DNA from: an uncultured Prevotellaceae bacterium
GTDB lineage: Bacteria; Bacteroidota; Bacteroidia; Bacteroidales; Muribaculaceae
Direction: 5' to 3'
Assembly (NCBI GenBank): GCA_900318335.1
Contig: ONKF01000006.1
Location: 1 to 64,000, forward strand
DNA length: 64,000 nt
Part shown: piece after piece, positions 35,700 through 44,788 of the stretch
Numbering within the stretch: the stretch's first letter is position 1
How the letters are laid out: each line of letters starts with the position of its first letter
The notes under the pieces: generated by a model
The model's database searches: none
What the model saw: only the letters and a program-made list of their open reading frames with translations
Told to the model about the DNA's origin: nothing
Program-made: the position numbers and the translations under genes

Positions 35700-38528
35700 A
35701 TGGAAACTAACAAGAAACTGCTGTTACTTGACGCGTATGCGCTCATCTTTAGGGCTTATTATGCCATGGTGCGTAGTCCCCGTGTCACCTCGACCGGGAT
35801 TGACACGTCGGCCGTGTTCGGCTTTGTCAACACCCTGCAGGACCTGCTCAAGCGGGAAAATCCGTCGCACATCGCCGTGTGCTTTGATCCGCCCGGCGGC
35901 AGCACCTTCCGCCACAAGAGCTACGAGCCCTACAAAGCCAACCGCGAGAAGACGCCCGAGGGCATCCTTACCGCCGTCCCCTACATCAAGTGCATCCTCA
36001 AGGCCTATCAGATCCCCATCTACGAGGTCGAGGGCTATGAGGCCGACGACGTCATCGGCACGCTCTCCCATCAGGCCGAGCAGCAGGGTTTCTTCACCTA
36101 TATGGTCACCGGAGACAAAGACTTCGGTCAGCTGGTGACCCCTAACATCAAGATTTTCAACCCCGGCAAAAACATCATCGAGGGCGTCGAGGAGGTCAAT
36201 GCCAAGTATGGCATCCAGTCGCCCAAACAGCTCATCGATATCTTAGGACTCATGGGCGATACCGCCGACAACATCCCCGGTTGCCCCGGCATCGGTCCCA
36301 AGAATGCCGAGAAACTCATCCAGCAATTCGGCTCGATTGAGAACCTGCTGGAGAACACCGACCAGCTCAAGGGAGTCCAGAAACAGCGCGTTGAGGACAA
36401 CGCCGAGCAGATACGCCTGTCGAAGTGGCTTGCCACCATCATCACCGACGTTCCCGTGAGCCTCGACGCCGATGCCCTGAGCCGCAGGCCCGTTGACATG
36501 GATGCCCTGCGCGAGGTGTTCAGTGAACTGGAATTCCGCACCCTCACCCAGCGTCTCATCGATGGCGGTGAGGCCAACGCCGGCCTGGAAAATGCCCCCG
36601 TTGCTGCAAATGAGGCCCCTGCACCTGCACCATCTCCCGCACCAGTGAGTCCAACACCAAAGGCAAATCCCGCACGCCAGCTCTCCCTGTTTGACCTCGA
36701 GGAGCCCGCTCAGGATAATGCGGCCCCCGTCTATACCTCACTCGAACAGGTGGGCTACAACTACCGCCTGATCACCTCGCCCATCGAGGCCGCCTCCCTC
36801 GTCAGCGAGCTCATGGACAAGCCGCGCGTTGCCGTCAGCCTGCTGGGCACGGGCAGCAATGCCATGCAGCTCAAGGTGATTGGCATCGCCCTTTGTGGCA
36901 CGAGGCACGAGGCCGCCTTTGTCAAGTGTGACGGCAAGGCCGACATGCTCAAGACGCTGGCACCGCTTTTCACCAGCCGGGCATGCATCGTGAGCAGCGA
37001 CGTCAAGCGCACCATGGTTGCCCTCGACCAGCACGGCATCAGCTTCACAGCACCCTATTATGACACCGCCGTGGCCCACTACCTGCTGCAGCCCGAGCGC
37101 GGCCACTCCATCGCCGAGATGGCCTACGAACTGCTGCACTACACCGCCATCACCCCCGAGAGCCTGCTGGGACCCAAAGGCCGCAACCAACTCAAGCCCA
37201 GCCAGGTGGCTCCCGAAGCGCTCAGCCGCTGGGCCTGTGAGGCCGCCGACCTCACCCTGCAGTTGCCTGACAAACTTGATAAATCGCTTAAGGAACAAGG
37301 ATTGGAGAAACTCTTTACCGAAATTGAGTTGCCACTGGTCAAGGTGCTCGCGAGCATGGAACTGGCTGGCGCACGCATCGATGTCAAGGCGCTTAACGAG
37401 TATTCGGTTGCCCTGACTGAGCAGATGAACCGCCTGGACGCCGAATGCCATCAGCTGGCAGGCATCCCCTTTAACACGGCAAGCCCGGCCCAAGTGGGCG
37501 AAGTGCTGTTTGACCACCTCAAGATTGACCCCAAGGCCAAGAAGACCAAGACGGGCCAGTACAGCACCACCGAGGACATCCTGCTCAAGTTGCGCGACCG
37601 CCATCCGCTCATCAACAAGATTCTGGAACTCAGGGGCATCCGCAAGCTCTTATCGACCTATGTCAACGCCTTGCCAGCCCTCATTAACCCCCAGACGGGC
37701 CGCATCCACACGACCTATAACCAGACGGTCACCGCCACGGGCCGCCTGTCATCGACCAATCCCAACCTGCAGAACATCCCCGTCAGGAACGACGAGGGCA
37801 AGGAGATACGCCGCGCGTTCATCCCTGCCGATGGCAACGTGTTCTTCAGCGCCGACTATTCCCAGATAGAGTTGCGCCTGGTGGCCGACCTGAGCCATGA
37901 CAAGACGATGCTCGACGCCTTTGCCCACGGCCACGACATCCACGCGATCACCGCCGCCCGCATCTACCATAAACCCCTGGAGCAAGTAACCGGCGACGAG
38001 CGGCGCAAAGCCAAAACAGCCAACTTCGGCATCCTGTACGGCATCAGCGCCTTCGGTCTGGCTCAGCGCCTCAACATCCCGCGTGACGAGGCCAAGATGC
38101 TCATCGACGGCTACTATGCCACCTTCCCGCAGGTGCGCGACTACATCGACCGCTCCATCGCCCAGGCGCGTGAAAAAGGCTACGTGACCACCCTGTACGG
38201 CCGACGCCGCATGCTGCCCGACATCAACTCCCGCAATGCCGTGGTCAGGGGGTTCAGCGAGCGCAATGCCATCAACGCGCCCATCCAGGGTACCGCCGCC
38301 GACGTCATCAAGCTGGCTATGGTGCGCATCTATCAGCGATTTGAGCAGGAGGGCATCAAGTCCAAGATGATTCTTCAGGTTCATGACGAACTCAACTTTG
38401 ACGTCATTCCCAGCGAACTCGACCGCGTGCAGCGCATCGTCATCGAGGAAATGGAAGGCGTCTATAAGGGCAATGTACGCCTCACTGCCAGCCATGGTGC
38501 CGCCAGCAACTGGCTCGATGCCCATTAA
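35700..38528 (+). CDS. polA: DNA polymerase I
   Basis: This 942-residue protein starts at METNKKLLLLDAYALIFRAYY, the usual beginning of the family; the frame could extend to 35640. Domains: 5'-3' flap nuclease (1-290, with VTGDKDFGQLV and GLMGDTADNIPGCPGIG), a Pro/Ala linker (about 305-335), a 3'-5' exonuclease-like domain (345-530) and the polymerase domain (540-942, with FSADYSQIELR, RRKAKTANFGILYG and ILQVHDELNFDV). The polymerase residues are intact. The exonuclease domain seems dead: the DxE of motif I is replaced (VAVSLLGTGS), and motif III reads WACEAADLT instead of YxxxD. It fills gaps and removes RNA primers. Confidence 0.95.
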   Translation: METNKKLLLLDAYALIFRAYYAMVRSPRVTSTGIDTSAVFGFVNTLQDLLKRENPSHIAVCFDPPGGSTFRHKSYEPYKANREKTPEGILTAVPYIKCILKAYQIPIYEVEGYEADDVIGTLSHQAEQQGFFTYMVTGDKDFGQLVTPNIKIFNPGKNIIEGVEEVNAKYGIQSPKQLIDILGLMGDTADNIPGCPGIGPKNAEKLIQQFGSIENLLENTDQLKGVQKQRVEDNAEQIRLSKWLATIITDVPVSLDADALSRRPVDMDALREVFSELEFRTLTQRLIDGGEANAGLENAPVAANEAPAPAPSPAPVSPTPKANPARQLSLFDLEEPAQDNAAPVYTSLEQVGYNYRLITSPIEAASLVSELMDKPRVAVSLLGTGSNAMQLKVIGIALCGTRHEAAFVKCDGKADMLKTLAPLFTSRACIVSSDVKRTMVALDQHGISFTAPYYDTAVAHYLLQPERGHSIAEMAYELLHYTAITPESLLGPKGRNQLKPSQVAPEALSRWACEAADLTLQLPDKLDKSLKEQGLEKLFTEIELPLVKVLASMELAGARIDVKALNEYSVALTEQMNRLDAECHQLAGIPFNTASPAQVGEVLFDHLKIDPKAKKTKTGQYSTTEDILLKLRDRHPLINKILELRGIRKLLSTYVNALPALINPQTGRIHTTYNQTVTATGRLSSTNPNLQNIPVRNDEGKEIRRAFIPADGNVFFSADYSQIELRLVADLSHDKTMLDAFAHGHDIHAITAARIYHKPLEQVTGDERRKAKTANFGILYGISAFGLAQRLNIPRDEAKMLIDGYYATFPQVRDYIDRSIAQAREKGYVTTLYGRRRMLPDINSRNAVVRGFSERNAINAPIQGTAADVIKLAMVRIYQRFEQEGIKSKMILQVHDELNFDVIPSELDRVQRIVIEEMEGVYKGNVRLTASHGAASNWLDAH

Positions 38529-38594
38529 ATTAATTGGAGAAATCTTGCTCAGATTGAAAAAATAGCAGTATCTTTGCACCGCTCAAACGAGATT

Positions 38595-38668
38595 CGGGGT
38601 GTAGCACAGTTGGTTAGCGCGCCACGTTCGGGACGTGGAGGCCGGAAGTTCGAGTCTTCTCACCCCGA
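38595..38668 (+). tRNA. tRNA-Pro (anticodon CGG)
   Basis: The 7-bp acceptor stem is CGGGGTG/CACCCCG. The anticodon stem CCACG/CGTGG encloses the loop TTCGGGA with CGG at 38629-38631. The T arm is GGAAG-TTCGAGT-CTTCT, and the discriminator base is A. CCA is not encoded. The upstream part of the following open frame overlaps this tRNA and is not coding. Confidence 0.93.
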
Positions 38669-38762
38669 CTCGATGTGGTCTAACTTGTTAATTATTATCA
38701 AGTTAGACCACTTTTTCAAAAATAACCGTGACAAAATCGGGACAATTCTAATCATTACAACT

Positions 38763-39656
38763 ATGAAACAGAACAGAATCACACAACTGGACCTGAACGA
38801 CCTGTCTGAAGTCTATCACGACCTCAAGTACAACGATGGAGAAATCATCTTTGCCGACGATATCACCTCTGTTCCTGGACTGATGAAGCGGTTCCAGGTG
38901 AATTTCATAGCCTATGTCATGGTGCTGAACGGAACACTCTCGTTAGAACTCAACACCAACACCTACCACTTGAAGAAGAACTGCTCGCTCATTGTTGACC
39001 GCAAGGCAGTCATCGACAATATCCAGCACAGCGACGACTTCAGCTGCCTGATCTGCGGCATCAGCACCGATGTCGGTTTCTCGTTCATCAACAAGAGCCT
39101 GATGCAGTCGGTCATGCACATCCTCTCCAATCCCGTCATCGAGATGGGACAGGACGATGTGGACCTGATGGTCAAGTATTATGATCTGCTCACCTTCAAG
39201 ATGGGACATCCCGAGATGAACTTCGGCCGTGAGACGATGCGCGACATTATCCGCTGTTTCGCCTATGACCTGCTTTCCAACATCAACAAGCACATCAACC
39301 GGGACGCAGGCGACATGCTACGCCAGGGGGACCGCATCTTCCGTCGTTTCATGCTGCTGCTTGCCGACAACACGAGCGTCAACCGCAGCGTCAAGTCCTA
39401 TGCCGACGAGCTATGCGTGTCACCCAAGTACCTGACCACCATCTGCCGCAAGCACAGTGACTCTACGGCGAGCGAACTCATCGCCACAGCCGTCATCAGC
39501 CGCATCAAGCAACTGCTGCTCTACAGCGACATGAGCATCAAGGAGGTTGCCAACGAGATGGGCTTCGACAACCTCTCGTTCTTCGGTAAATATGTGAAGA
39601 AGCACTTGGGCCTGTCCCCCAACCACTACCGCAAGGCCAACAACTACGGTCGTTGA
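38763..39656 (+). CDS. AraC-family transcriptional regulator
   Basis: This 297-residue protein has an N-terminal cupin-like effector region (about 20-110, MVLNGTLSLELNTNTYHLKK) and a C-terminal pair of helix-turn-helix motifs (about 195-290: YADELCVSPKYLTTICRKHS and VANEMGFDNLSFFGKYVKKH, then GLSPNHYRK). The reading frame is open far upstream, through the tRNA-Pro gene, but the ATG at 38763 gives the normal family length and start. Target genes and ligand cannot be predicted; it stands alone between the tRNA and the LOG-family gene. Confidence 0.87.
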   Translation: MKQNRITQLDLNDLSEVYHDLKYNDGEIIFADDITSVPGLMKRFQVNFIAYVMVLNGTLSLELNTNTYHLKKNCSLIVDRKAVIDNIQHSDDFSCLICGISTDVGFSFINKSLMQSVMHILSNPVIEMGQDDVDLMVKYYDLLTFKMGHPEMNFGRETMRDIIRCFAYDLLSNINKHINRDAGDMLRQGDRIFRRFMLLLADNTSVNRSVKSYADELCVSPKYLTTICRKHSDSTASELIATAVISRIKQLLLYSDMSIKEVANEMGFDNLSFFGKYVKKHLGLSPNHYRKANNYGR

Positions 39657-39721
39657 CCCACGTCCCCCAACGAGGGTCTAAAAAACCCCAAACTCTGAAC
39701 CCTAAACTCTAAACTTTGTAC

Positions 39722-39729
39722 TACCTTTG
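39722..39729 (+). promoter_or_regulatory. -7 element of the LOG-family gene
   Basis: TACCTTTG ends 5 nt before the ATG at 39735, implying a leaderless or nearly leaderless mRNA. Just upstream are 7-bp repeats of the CCCTAAACT/CTCTAAACT type. Confidence 0.6.
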
Positions 39730-39734
39730 CACCC

Positions 39735-40316
39735 ATGGAAAGAGAGACAAGAGGAAACGTTTGTGTATTCTGCGCTTCAAGCGCAGACATCGATCCGCGC
39801 TACATGCAAGCGGCACGCGAGATGGGTGAATTGCTGGCACGTGGCGGCTGGCGCTGTGTGAATGGCGGTGGTGCCGTGGGCTTGATGGGCGCAATAACCG
39901 ACGGCGCTCTCGATGCCGGCGGCCAGGTGACAGGTGTCATCCCCAAATTCATGGTTGATCATGGATGGTGCTACGACCGCCTGGAAGACGTCATCGTCAC
40001 GGCCGACATGCACCAGCGCAAACACATGATGAGCGACATGGCCGACGCCGTGATTGCCATGCCCGGTGGTGTGGGCACACTCGAAGAACTCCTCGAGACC
40101 CTCACCTGGCGACAGCTTGGACTGGTCAAGTATCCCGTTGTCATCCTCAACACACTGGGCTACTACGATGCCCTGCTCGCCATGCTGCAGCATGCCATAG
40201 ACGAGGAATTCATGAAACCCTCCCACAACCGGTTGTGGCAAGTGGCCGCCACGCCCCAGGAGGTCATCACGCTGTTAGAGAACAGCAAACCCATCGAGTT
40301 TGAGTCCAAATATTGA
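39735..40316 (+). CDS. LOG-family / TIGR00730 Rossmann-fold protein
   Basis: This 193-residue protein has the LOG (lysine decarboxylase-like) signature PGGVGTLEELLETLTWRQLG in its centre and an N-terminal VCVFCASSADIDPRY. Characterised members are nucleoside 5'-monophosphate phosphoribohydrolases (cytokinin-activating in plants; purine or pyrimidine nucleotide turnover in bacteria). Cytosolic. The next gene begins 7 bp downstream, or overlaps if a TTG start is used, so the two are likely co-transcribed. Confidence 0.9.
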   Translation: MERETRGNVCVFCASSADIDPRYMQAAREMGELLARGGWRCVNGGGAVGLMGAITDGALDAGGQVTGVIPKFMVDHGWCYDRLEDVIVTADMHQRKHMMSDMADAVIAMPGGVGTLEELLETLTWRQLGLVKYPVVILNTLGYYDALLAMLQHAIDEEFMKPSHNRLWQVAATPQEVITLLENSKPIEFESKY

Positions 40317-40323
40317 GATTCCC

Positions 40324-41178
40324 ATGCCCGTCAACACCCAACCCGCCGACACGACCCTGCATGCCGATACTGTGGAAGCCTATTACGCGCCGCAGTACCT
40401 CGACGGCTTCCCCGACACGGTGGCGGGTGACTCGGCGCTGGGCGACATCAACACCCTGCCAGTCATGGAGCAACCTCCACGTGGACAGGCACAGCCTTTT
40501 ACCCGCTCGCCCCTGCACGACACCCCATCGATGGCCCTGCTGCTCACGGGACTGCTGGCCGTGGCGCTGAGTTACCACACGGGCTACAAGTATATCGAGA
40601 ACTTCTTTCACCACATGTTCTCGACACGCCGCCGCGAGAACCTGTTTGAGGACCACACGGTCAACGAGACCACAATCCTCTTTGCTCTGATTGCCAACAC
40701 CTGCATCACCGAGGGGTTCCTCATCTACTTTGCCATCCAGCAACTGGTACCCGCATTAGCCACCTCGCTGCAGGCCAGCGTGTTCCCCCATGTGGCAACC
40801 TACTGCGGACTCGCTGCCGGTTTTTATATCGCACAGTGGATGGTTTACAAGGTGTTAGGCTACACGTTCAGCGACAAGGTGGGCTCAAAATTGTGGCTTG
40901 ACGGCTTCAAGGCATCACAATCGTTCCTGGGGCTGTTACTACTACCGGTTCTGGTATTGGTCATGCTGTATCCCGCCCATGGCAAATTGCTATTGGGCAT
41001 CGCCGCGACACTATATTTGATAGCCCGATTAATCTTTATTTATAAAGGGTTTAGAATTTTTTATGGCAATTTGTCATCGATTCTCTATTTTATTTTGTAC
41101 CTTTGCGCCGTCGAAATAGTACCCCTTGCCATTTTTTGGGGTGTAACTATTTGGGTTACAGGTTTTTTACAATCATAG
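40324..41178 (+). CDS. DUF4271 membrane protein
   Basis: This 284-residue protein has a Pro/Thr-rich soluble N-terminus (about 1-70) and about six or seven membrane helices. It ends LCAVEIVPLAIFWGVTIW, typical of the Bacteroidetes DUF4271 family. Function is unknown. The family is regularly found directly upstream of uroporphyrinogen-III synthase, as here (9 bp gap), which suggests a link to haem synthesis or simply conserved operon order. The ATG at 40324 is preferred to the TTG at 40300, which overlaps the previous gene. Confidence 0.85.
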   Translation: MPVNTQPADTTLHADTVEAYYAPQYLDGFPDTVAGDSALGDINTLPVMEQPPRGQAQPFTRSPLHDTPSMALLLTGLLAVALSYHTGYKYIENFFHHMFSTRRRENLFEDHTVNETTILFALIANTCITEGFLIYFAIQQLVPALATSLQASVFPHVATYCGLAAGFYIAQWMVYKVLGYTFSDKVGSKLWLDGFKASQSFLGLLLLPVLVLVMLYPAHGKLLLGIAATLYLIARLIFIYKGFRIFYGNLSSILYFILYLCAVEIVPLAIFWGVTIWVTGFLQS

Positions 41179-41187
41179 AAGAACTAC

Positions 41188-41943
41188 ATGAGCATTAAGA
41201 AGATTCTGGTTTCACAACCAAGACCGACGTCTGAGAAATCTCCTTATTTTGACTTGGAGAAAAAATATGGTGTTGAAATAGTATTCCGACCTTTTATCAA
41301 GGTAGAAGGGCTTTCATCCAAAGAATTTAGACAATCCAAGATTAATGTGCCTGACTATACGGCCATTATCTTGACAGCCCGCACCGCAATCGATCATTTC
41401 TTCCGCCTGTGCAAGGAATTGCGTTACAATGTGCCCGACACATTGAAGTACTTCTGCGTGAGCGAGACTATCGCACATTACCTCCAGAAGTATGTCGTCT
41501 ATCGCAAACGCAAGATTTTCTACAGCGAGTCAGGACTCATGGAGGGTCTGATTCCCATCATTGCCAAGCACAACAAGGAGACCTATCTCATGCCCGTGAG
41601 CGACGTGCACAATGACAAGGCTGTCGTGCTCGACAACAACAAGGTGAAATATGTCAAGGCCGTCATGTACCGCACGGTGAGCAACGATTTCACTCCCGAT
41701 GAGCCGTTTGACTACGACATGCTGGTGTTCTTCAGTCCCGCTGGCATCAAGTCCTACACGACCAACTTCCCCGACTACAAGGAGCGCAAGGTGGTCATTG
41801 CCGCAATGGGAAACACGACCCTTGAGGCTGCCGACAAGGCCGGTCTGCATGTCGATATCACCATCTCGCCCGAGACGCCGTCGATGGCCAGCGCCATCGA
41901 GCACTACCTGAAGAAGGTACAGCCCGTCGAGGTCGAGTCTTGA
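41188..41943 (+). CDS. hemD: Uroporphyrinogen-III synthase
   Basis: This 251-residue HemD-fold protein cyclises hydroxymethylbilane to uroporphyrinogen III. The divergent sequence has the typical bilobed pattern: ISQPRPTSEKSPYFDLEKKY at the start, AIILTARTAIDHFF, a linker with YCVSETIAHYL-like sequence, then LVFFSPAGIKSY and AAMGNTTLEAADKAGL near the end. It follows DUF4271 and ends before a strong terminator, so the operon closes here. Confidence 0.87.
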   Translation: MSIKKILVSQPRPTSEKSPYFDLEKKYGVEIVFRPFIKVEGLSSKEFRQSKINVPDYTAIILTARTAIDHFFRLCKELRYNVPDTLKYFCVSETIAHYLQKYVVYRKRKIFYSESGLMEGLIPIIAKHNKETYLMPVSDVHNDKAVVLDNNKVKYVKAVMYRTVSNDFTPDEPFDYDMLVFFSPAGIKSYTTNFPDYKERKVVIAAMGNTTLEAADKAGLHVDITISPETPSMASAIEHYLKKVQPVEVES

Positions 41944-41972
41944 ACCGAAACAGAACCTAAAAAGAGATTTTA

Positions 41973-42006
41973 AGAGGTTATGGTGCTCGCCATACCCTCT
42001 TTTTTT
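41973..42006 (+). terminator. Terminator after hemD
   Basis: AGAGGTTATGG pairs with CCATACCCTCT (one mismatch) and is followed by seven T residues. Confidence 0.85.
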
Positions 42007-42008
42007 AG

Positions 42009-42016
42009 TAATTTCG
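42009..42016 (+). promoter_or_regulatory. -7-like element of rnpA
   Basis: TAATTTCG differs by one base from TAnnTTTG and ends 8 nt before the rnpA start codon, again leaving almost no leader. Confidence 0.45.
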
Positions 42017-42024
42017 CAGCTTGA

Positions 42025-42441
42025 ATGGGCTACAAGTTAAATAAAGACGAGAAATTGTGCAGCCGCACGGCGGTCGATACGCTTTTCCATGAGGGCAAGT
42101 CACTCATGGCGTTTCCGCTGCGCGCCGCCTATCGCCTGCGCCCGCGCGACGAGAGGTATCCCGTGCAGTTCCTCATCTCCATCCCCAAGAAGCGCATCCG
42201 CAAGGCCGTGAACCGCGTCCTGCTGAGGCGACGCACTCGTGAGGCTTATCGTCTGAACCGCGGTGAGCTGCTGCTCAGACCGCTCGAGTCCACGGGTTGG
42301 GGGGTAGATATCGCCTTTGTCTATCTGGACACCACGCCGGCCCCTTATGAGGTAATCAACGAGAAAATGACCCAACTGCTCAACCGCATCGCCACGGCTG
42401 CTGCCGAGCAGCAATTTTCCACCCAGGAAGACGAGAAATGA
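42025..42441 (+). CDS. rnpA: Ribonuclease P protein component
   Basis: This 138-residue basic protein binds the RNase P RNA to mature tRNA 5' ends. It begins [21 protein letters not shown] and contains the family signature [21 protein letters not shown], preceded by [10 protein letters not shown]. It overlaps yidD by 4 nt, the classic rnpA-yidD arrangement. Confidence 0.93.
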   Translation: MGYKLNKDEKLCSRTAVDTLFHEGKSLMAFPLRAAYRLRPRDERYPVQFLISIPKKRIRKAVNRVLLRRRTREAYRLNRGELLLRPLESTGWGVDIAFVYLDTTPAPYEVINEKMTQLLNRIATAAAEQQFSTQEDEK

Positions 42442-42701
42442 ACGGTTTCATCGACAAAATCGGCCAATTCTTGAAGCAGGTGCTGCATTTCATCGGCTGG
42501 CTCCTCATTCTGCCCATACGCTTCTACCAGAAGTATATTTCCCCGCTCAAGCCCCCCACGTGCCGTTTCACCCCCACGTGCAGCCAGTATGCCATCGAGG
42601 CGATACGCAAGCACGGGCCCTTCAAGGGGCTGTATCTGGCCGTGTGGCGCATCCTCAGGTGCAATCCCTGGGGCGGCAGCGGCTATGACCCAGTCCCATA
42701 G
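42438..42701 (+). CDS. yidD: Membrane protein insertion efficiency factor YidD
   Basis: This 87-residue protein has a short amphipathic/hydrophobic N-terminus and the hallmark run [18 protein letters not shown], then [11 protein letters not shown] and [13 protein letters not shown]. It assists YidC-dependent insertion of inner-membrane proteins. The ATGA overlap with rnpA fixes the start; the TatD gene begins 8 bp downstream. Confidence 0.93.
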   Translation: MNGFIDKIGQFLKQVLHFIGWLLILPIRFYQKYISPLKPPTCRFTPTCSQYAIEAIRKHGPFKGLYLAVWRILRCNPWGGSGYDPVP

Positions 42702-42709
42702 AGCCCAGA

Positions 42710-43345
42710 ATGAGCATCATCGATTTCCATACTCACAACCTGAATGCCACCGACGCCATGATATCGGTCAATCCGTCGCAGTTTGACCCGCAACCTGGCC
42801 AGTGGTACTCAGTAGGATTCCATCCCTGGCATGACGTGGATACCCTCACCGATGACGATTTCTCGCGCCTGGAGCGCTGTGCGCATCACGATCAGGTGTT
42901 GGCCATCGGCGAGACGGGAATGGATGCCCTGAGGGGGGCAAGCCTTGAGATTCAGGCACGGGTGTTTGAACGCCACTTGAGCATTGCGGCAGCCGTGAAC
43001 AAGCCCCTTGTGGTACATAGCGTAAGAACGGCCCAAAACATTCTCTCCGTCCGCCATCGATCCGGACAGACGGCTGTACCGCTTGCCATTCACGGCATGA
43101 GGGCCAATGCGAATGTCGCTCGCACGCTGCTCGATGCCGGCTGCTACCTGTCCTTCGGCCCCCGTTTCAATCCAGCAGCCTTACTTATCACCCCACTCGA
43201 CCGACTGCTCATCGAGACCGATGACGGTGACATCACGATTGACGAAGTCGCAGCTGCAGTCGCCGACGCACTTCACCTCACAGCCGCCGAGGTCATGTCA
43301 CTGGCCTCGACCAACGCTGTCACGTTCCTCCATCTTCCCCAGTAA
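42710..43345 (+). CDS. TatD-family metal-dependent hydrolase (short form)
   Basis: This 211-residue TIM-barrel amidohydrolase has the metal ligands expected of TatD: DFHTHN at the start, GFHPWH, AIGETGMDA, then VVHSVR, IHGMR and IETDDG near the end. It is shorter than the usual ~255 residues, as is common for the Bacteroidetes version that follows yidD. DNase or 3'-5' exonuclease activity is known for relatives; whether this one is a nuclease is not certain. Confidence 0.86.
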   Translation: MSIIDFHTHNLNATDAMISVNPSQFDPQPGQWYSVGFHPWHDVDTLTDDDFSRLERCAHHDQVLAIGETGMDALRGASLEIQARVFERHLSIAAAVNKPLVVHSVRTAQNILSVRHRSGQTAVPLAIHGMRANANVARTLLDAGCYLSFGPRFNPAALLITPLDRLLIETDDGDITIDEVAAAVADALHLTAAEVMSLASTNAVTFLHLPQ

Positions 43346-43364
43346 AAACACCTCATAAAACAAA

Positions 43365-43394
43365 TGACCAGGACAATGTTGGTTGCCCTGGTCA
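43365..43394 (+). terminator. Hairpin after the TatD gene
   Basis: TGACCAGGACAA pairs with TTGCCCTGGTCA around a 6-nt loop. There is no T run, so termination may be weak. It separates the converging TatD and lipoprotein genes. Confidence 0.5.
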
Positions 43395-43424
43395 CGTGAT
43401 GATTGACTATCGTCGTTATTGTAG

Positions 43425-43946
43425 TTATTTCTTCTCGACTGCCGTCAATTCTTCCTTGGCCTTGACAGCACGCGAAGCGCTCTTGTTGTCGGTTCCCTTA
43501 TCGAGCTTGCCAGTGGCTTGTACCTTGGTCACATCCTTGGCAGGAGCCCAATAGCCCGCGGGGCGATAAGCGGTGAACTGATAGAAGCGGCTGTCGAGTG
43601 CGAGAAGCAGGTCACCGTTGCGGTCGTAGCCGTAGAAAAGGTAGTCAGAATCTCCGTCATAGTACCTGATCACGAGGCGGTCACCATAGGTGTCCCAGTC
43701 AAAGTCAACGTAGGAGAGTCCATAGTAAATATCATAGTAGGTATAACGTCCAGTGTGGTTTGTGTAAAAATCATAGCGCACTCTGTCAAAACCCATGATA
43801 TCATATTCATAGTTGCCCTGGCATCCGTAGTAGGACTCCCAACTGCCCACGATGTTGTCGACATAATAGGGAGAATCCCAGCCGTCACAGGAAACTACCG
43901 TCATCGAGATCACTGCAAGAAGCAGCATGTAGTATATCTTTTTCAT
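43425..43946 (-). CDS. Tyrosine-rich putative lipoprotein
   Basis: This 173-residue protein has a lipoprotein signal (MLLLAVISMTVVSC, lipid-bearing Cys about residue 20). The mature part is extremely rich in Tyr, Asp and Gly (YYGCQGNYEYDIMGFDRVRY, RYTYYDIYYGLSYVDFDWD, LFYGYDRNGDLLL) and looks like a small lipocalin-like or beta-sandwich domain. The last ~45 residues are Lys/Ala-rich and probably disordered. I do not recognise the family. It would be anchored at the cell envelope. Confidence 0.75.
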   Translation of the reverse strand: MKKIYYMLLLAVISMTVVSCDGWDSPYYVDNIVGSWESYYGCQGNYEYDIMGFDRVRYDFYTNHTGRYTYYDIYYGLSYVDFDWDTYGDRLVIRYYDGDSDYLFYGYDRNGDLLLALDSRFYQFTAYRPAGYWAPAKDVTKVQATGKLDKGTDNKSASRAVKAKEELTAVEKK

Positions 43947-44044
43947 AGCGCAAATGAGTTTAGAATGGTTGATAACTGTTGCAAATTTAATAAGTTTTTG
44001 TCAATCTTGGTTAACTATTGACGATTTATTGATTTCCTCTGCCT

Positions 44045-44084
44045 AAAAAAGCGCATGCCACCGGTGTGATTTAGCGGCATGCGC
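44045..44084 (-). terminator. Terminator of the outer-membrane barrel gene
   Basis: On the minus strand GGCGCATGCC and GGCATGCGC form a 9-bp stem with a loop of about 16 nt, followed by TTTTTT. Confidence 0.75.
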
Positions 44085-44110
44085 CACCCAGAAAAAATCA
44101 CGTTTACTTT

Positions 44111-44788
44111 TTAAAAATTCACACCTACGTTCAATGTAAAGCAACCGTTGTGCGTGTTATCAAAACTGTCCTGGCCGATGTTGGCGAGGCCGATGTCATA
44201 ACTGGCATCCAAGTAGAGCATATTGAAGCCCACTCCACAACCTATCTTGAGTCCGCCATCAAAGCGCTTGAAGTATCCGTCCTCAAACGAGCTGAACGCC
44301 GTTCGTGAGCCATAGTTCTTGATGCTGCCGTCGGTTCCCACCGCCAAGTAACCGCCCGCATAGGGCTGGATGCTCGTCTGGTTGCCGACGAAGTGCTTGT
44401 ACTTGATCAGGAGCGGCACCTCCAGGTAGTTGAGGTCATAGGTGAACTTGTCGGGCCCTGAACCGCTCTTGCCGCCCTTCTGGCTATAGTACAGACCGGT
44501 TTCAAAGAACAATGGAGCTCTGTAAGTCAACTGGGTGCCGGCTGCCACCCCGATGTTCAAGCCACTCTTCACACTGCTGCCATCGAGCAGGGGGCTGTCA
44601 CTGCCCACGTGGGAAGCATTCAATCCCACCCTGAGTCCCACGTAATAGCGGTGCCAAGCGACATACTCGTTGCCGTGACGTCCCACCGTCTGGACGCGGG
44701 GATTGTAACCGTATCGGTAACCGGGCTGTGCCATCGCAGGGATAGCGAGTATCATGCACAGCAGGCTGAGAAGTAAAGTCTTTTTCAT
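44111..44788 (-). CDS. Outer-membrane beta-barrel protein (PorT/OmpA-like barrel)
   Basis: This 225-residue protein starts at MKKTLLLSLLCMILAIPAMAQ, a clean signal peptide; the frame could begin three codons earlier. The mature part has alternating aromatic strands, including YYVGLRVGLNASHVG, LFFETGLYYSQKGGKSG, LNYLEVPLLIKYKHF and QPYAGGYLAVG, and ends NVGVNF with a terminal Phe as in outer-membrane barrels. This is the common small Bacteroidetes 'porin family/outer membrane beta-barrel' type. Its specific role is unknown. Confidence 0.82.
   Translation of the reverse strand: MKKTLLLSLLCMILAIPAMAQPGYRYGYNPRVQTVGRHGNEYVAWHRYYVGLRVGLNASHVGSDSPLLDGSSVKSGLNIGVAAGTQLTYRAPLFFETGLYYSQKGGKSGSGPDKFTYDLNYLEVPLLIKYKHFVGNQTSIQPYAGGYLAVGTDGSIKNYGSRTAFSSFEDGYFKRFDGGLKIGCGVGFNMLYLDASYDIGLANIGQDSFDNTHNGCFTLNVGVNF

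Noticed and set aside
38574-38762. Upstream extension of the AraC-type regulator
   Set aside because: The frame runs through the tRNA-Pro gene; the ATG at 38763 gives the normal family start.
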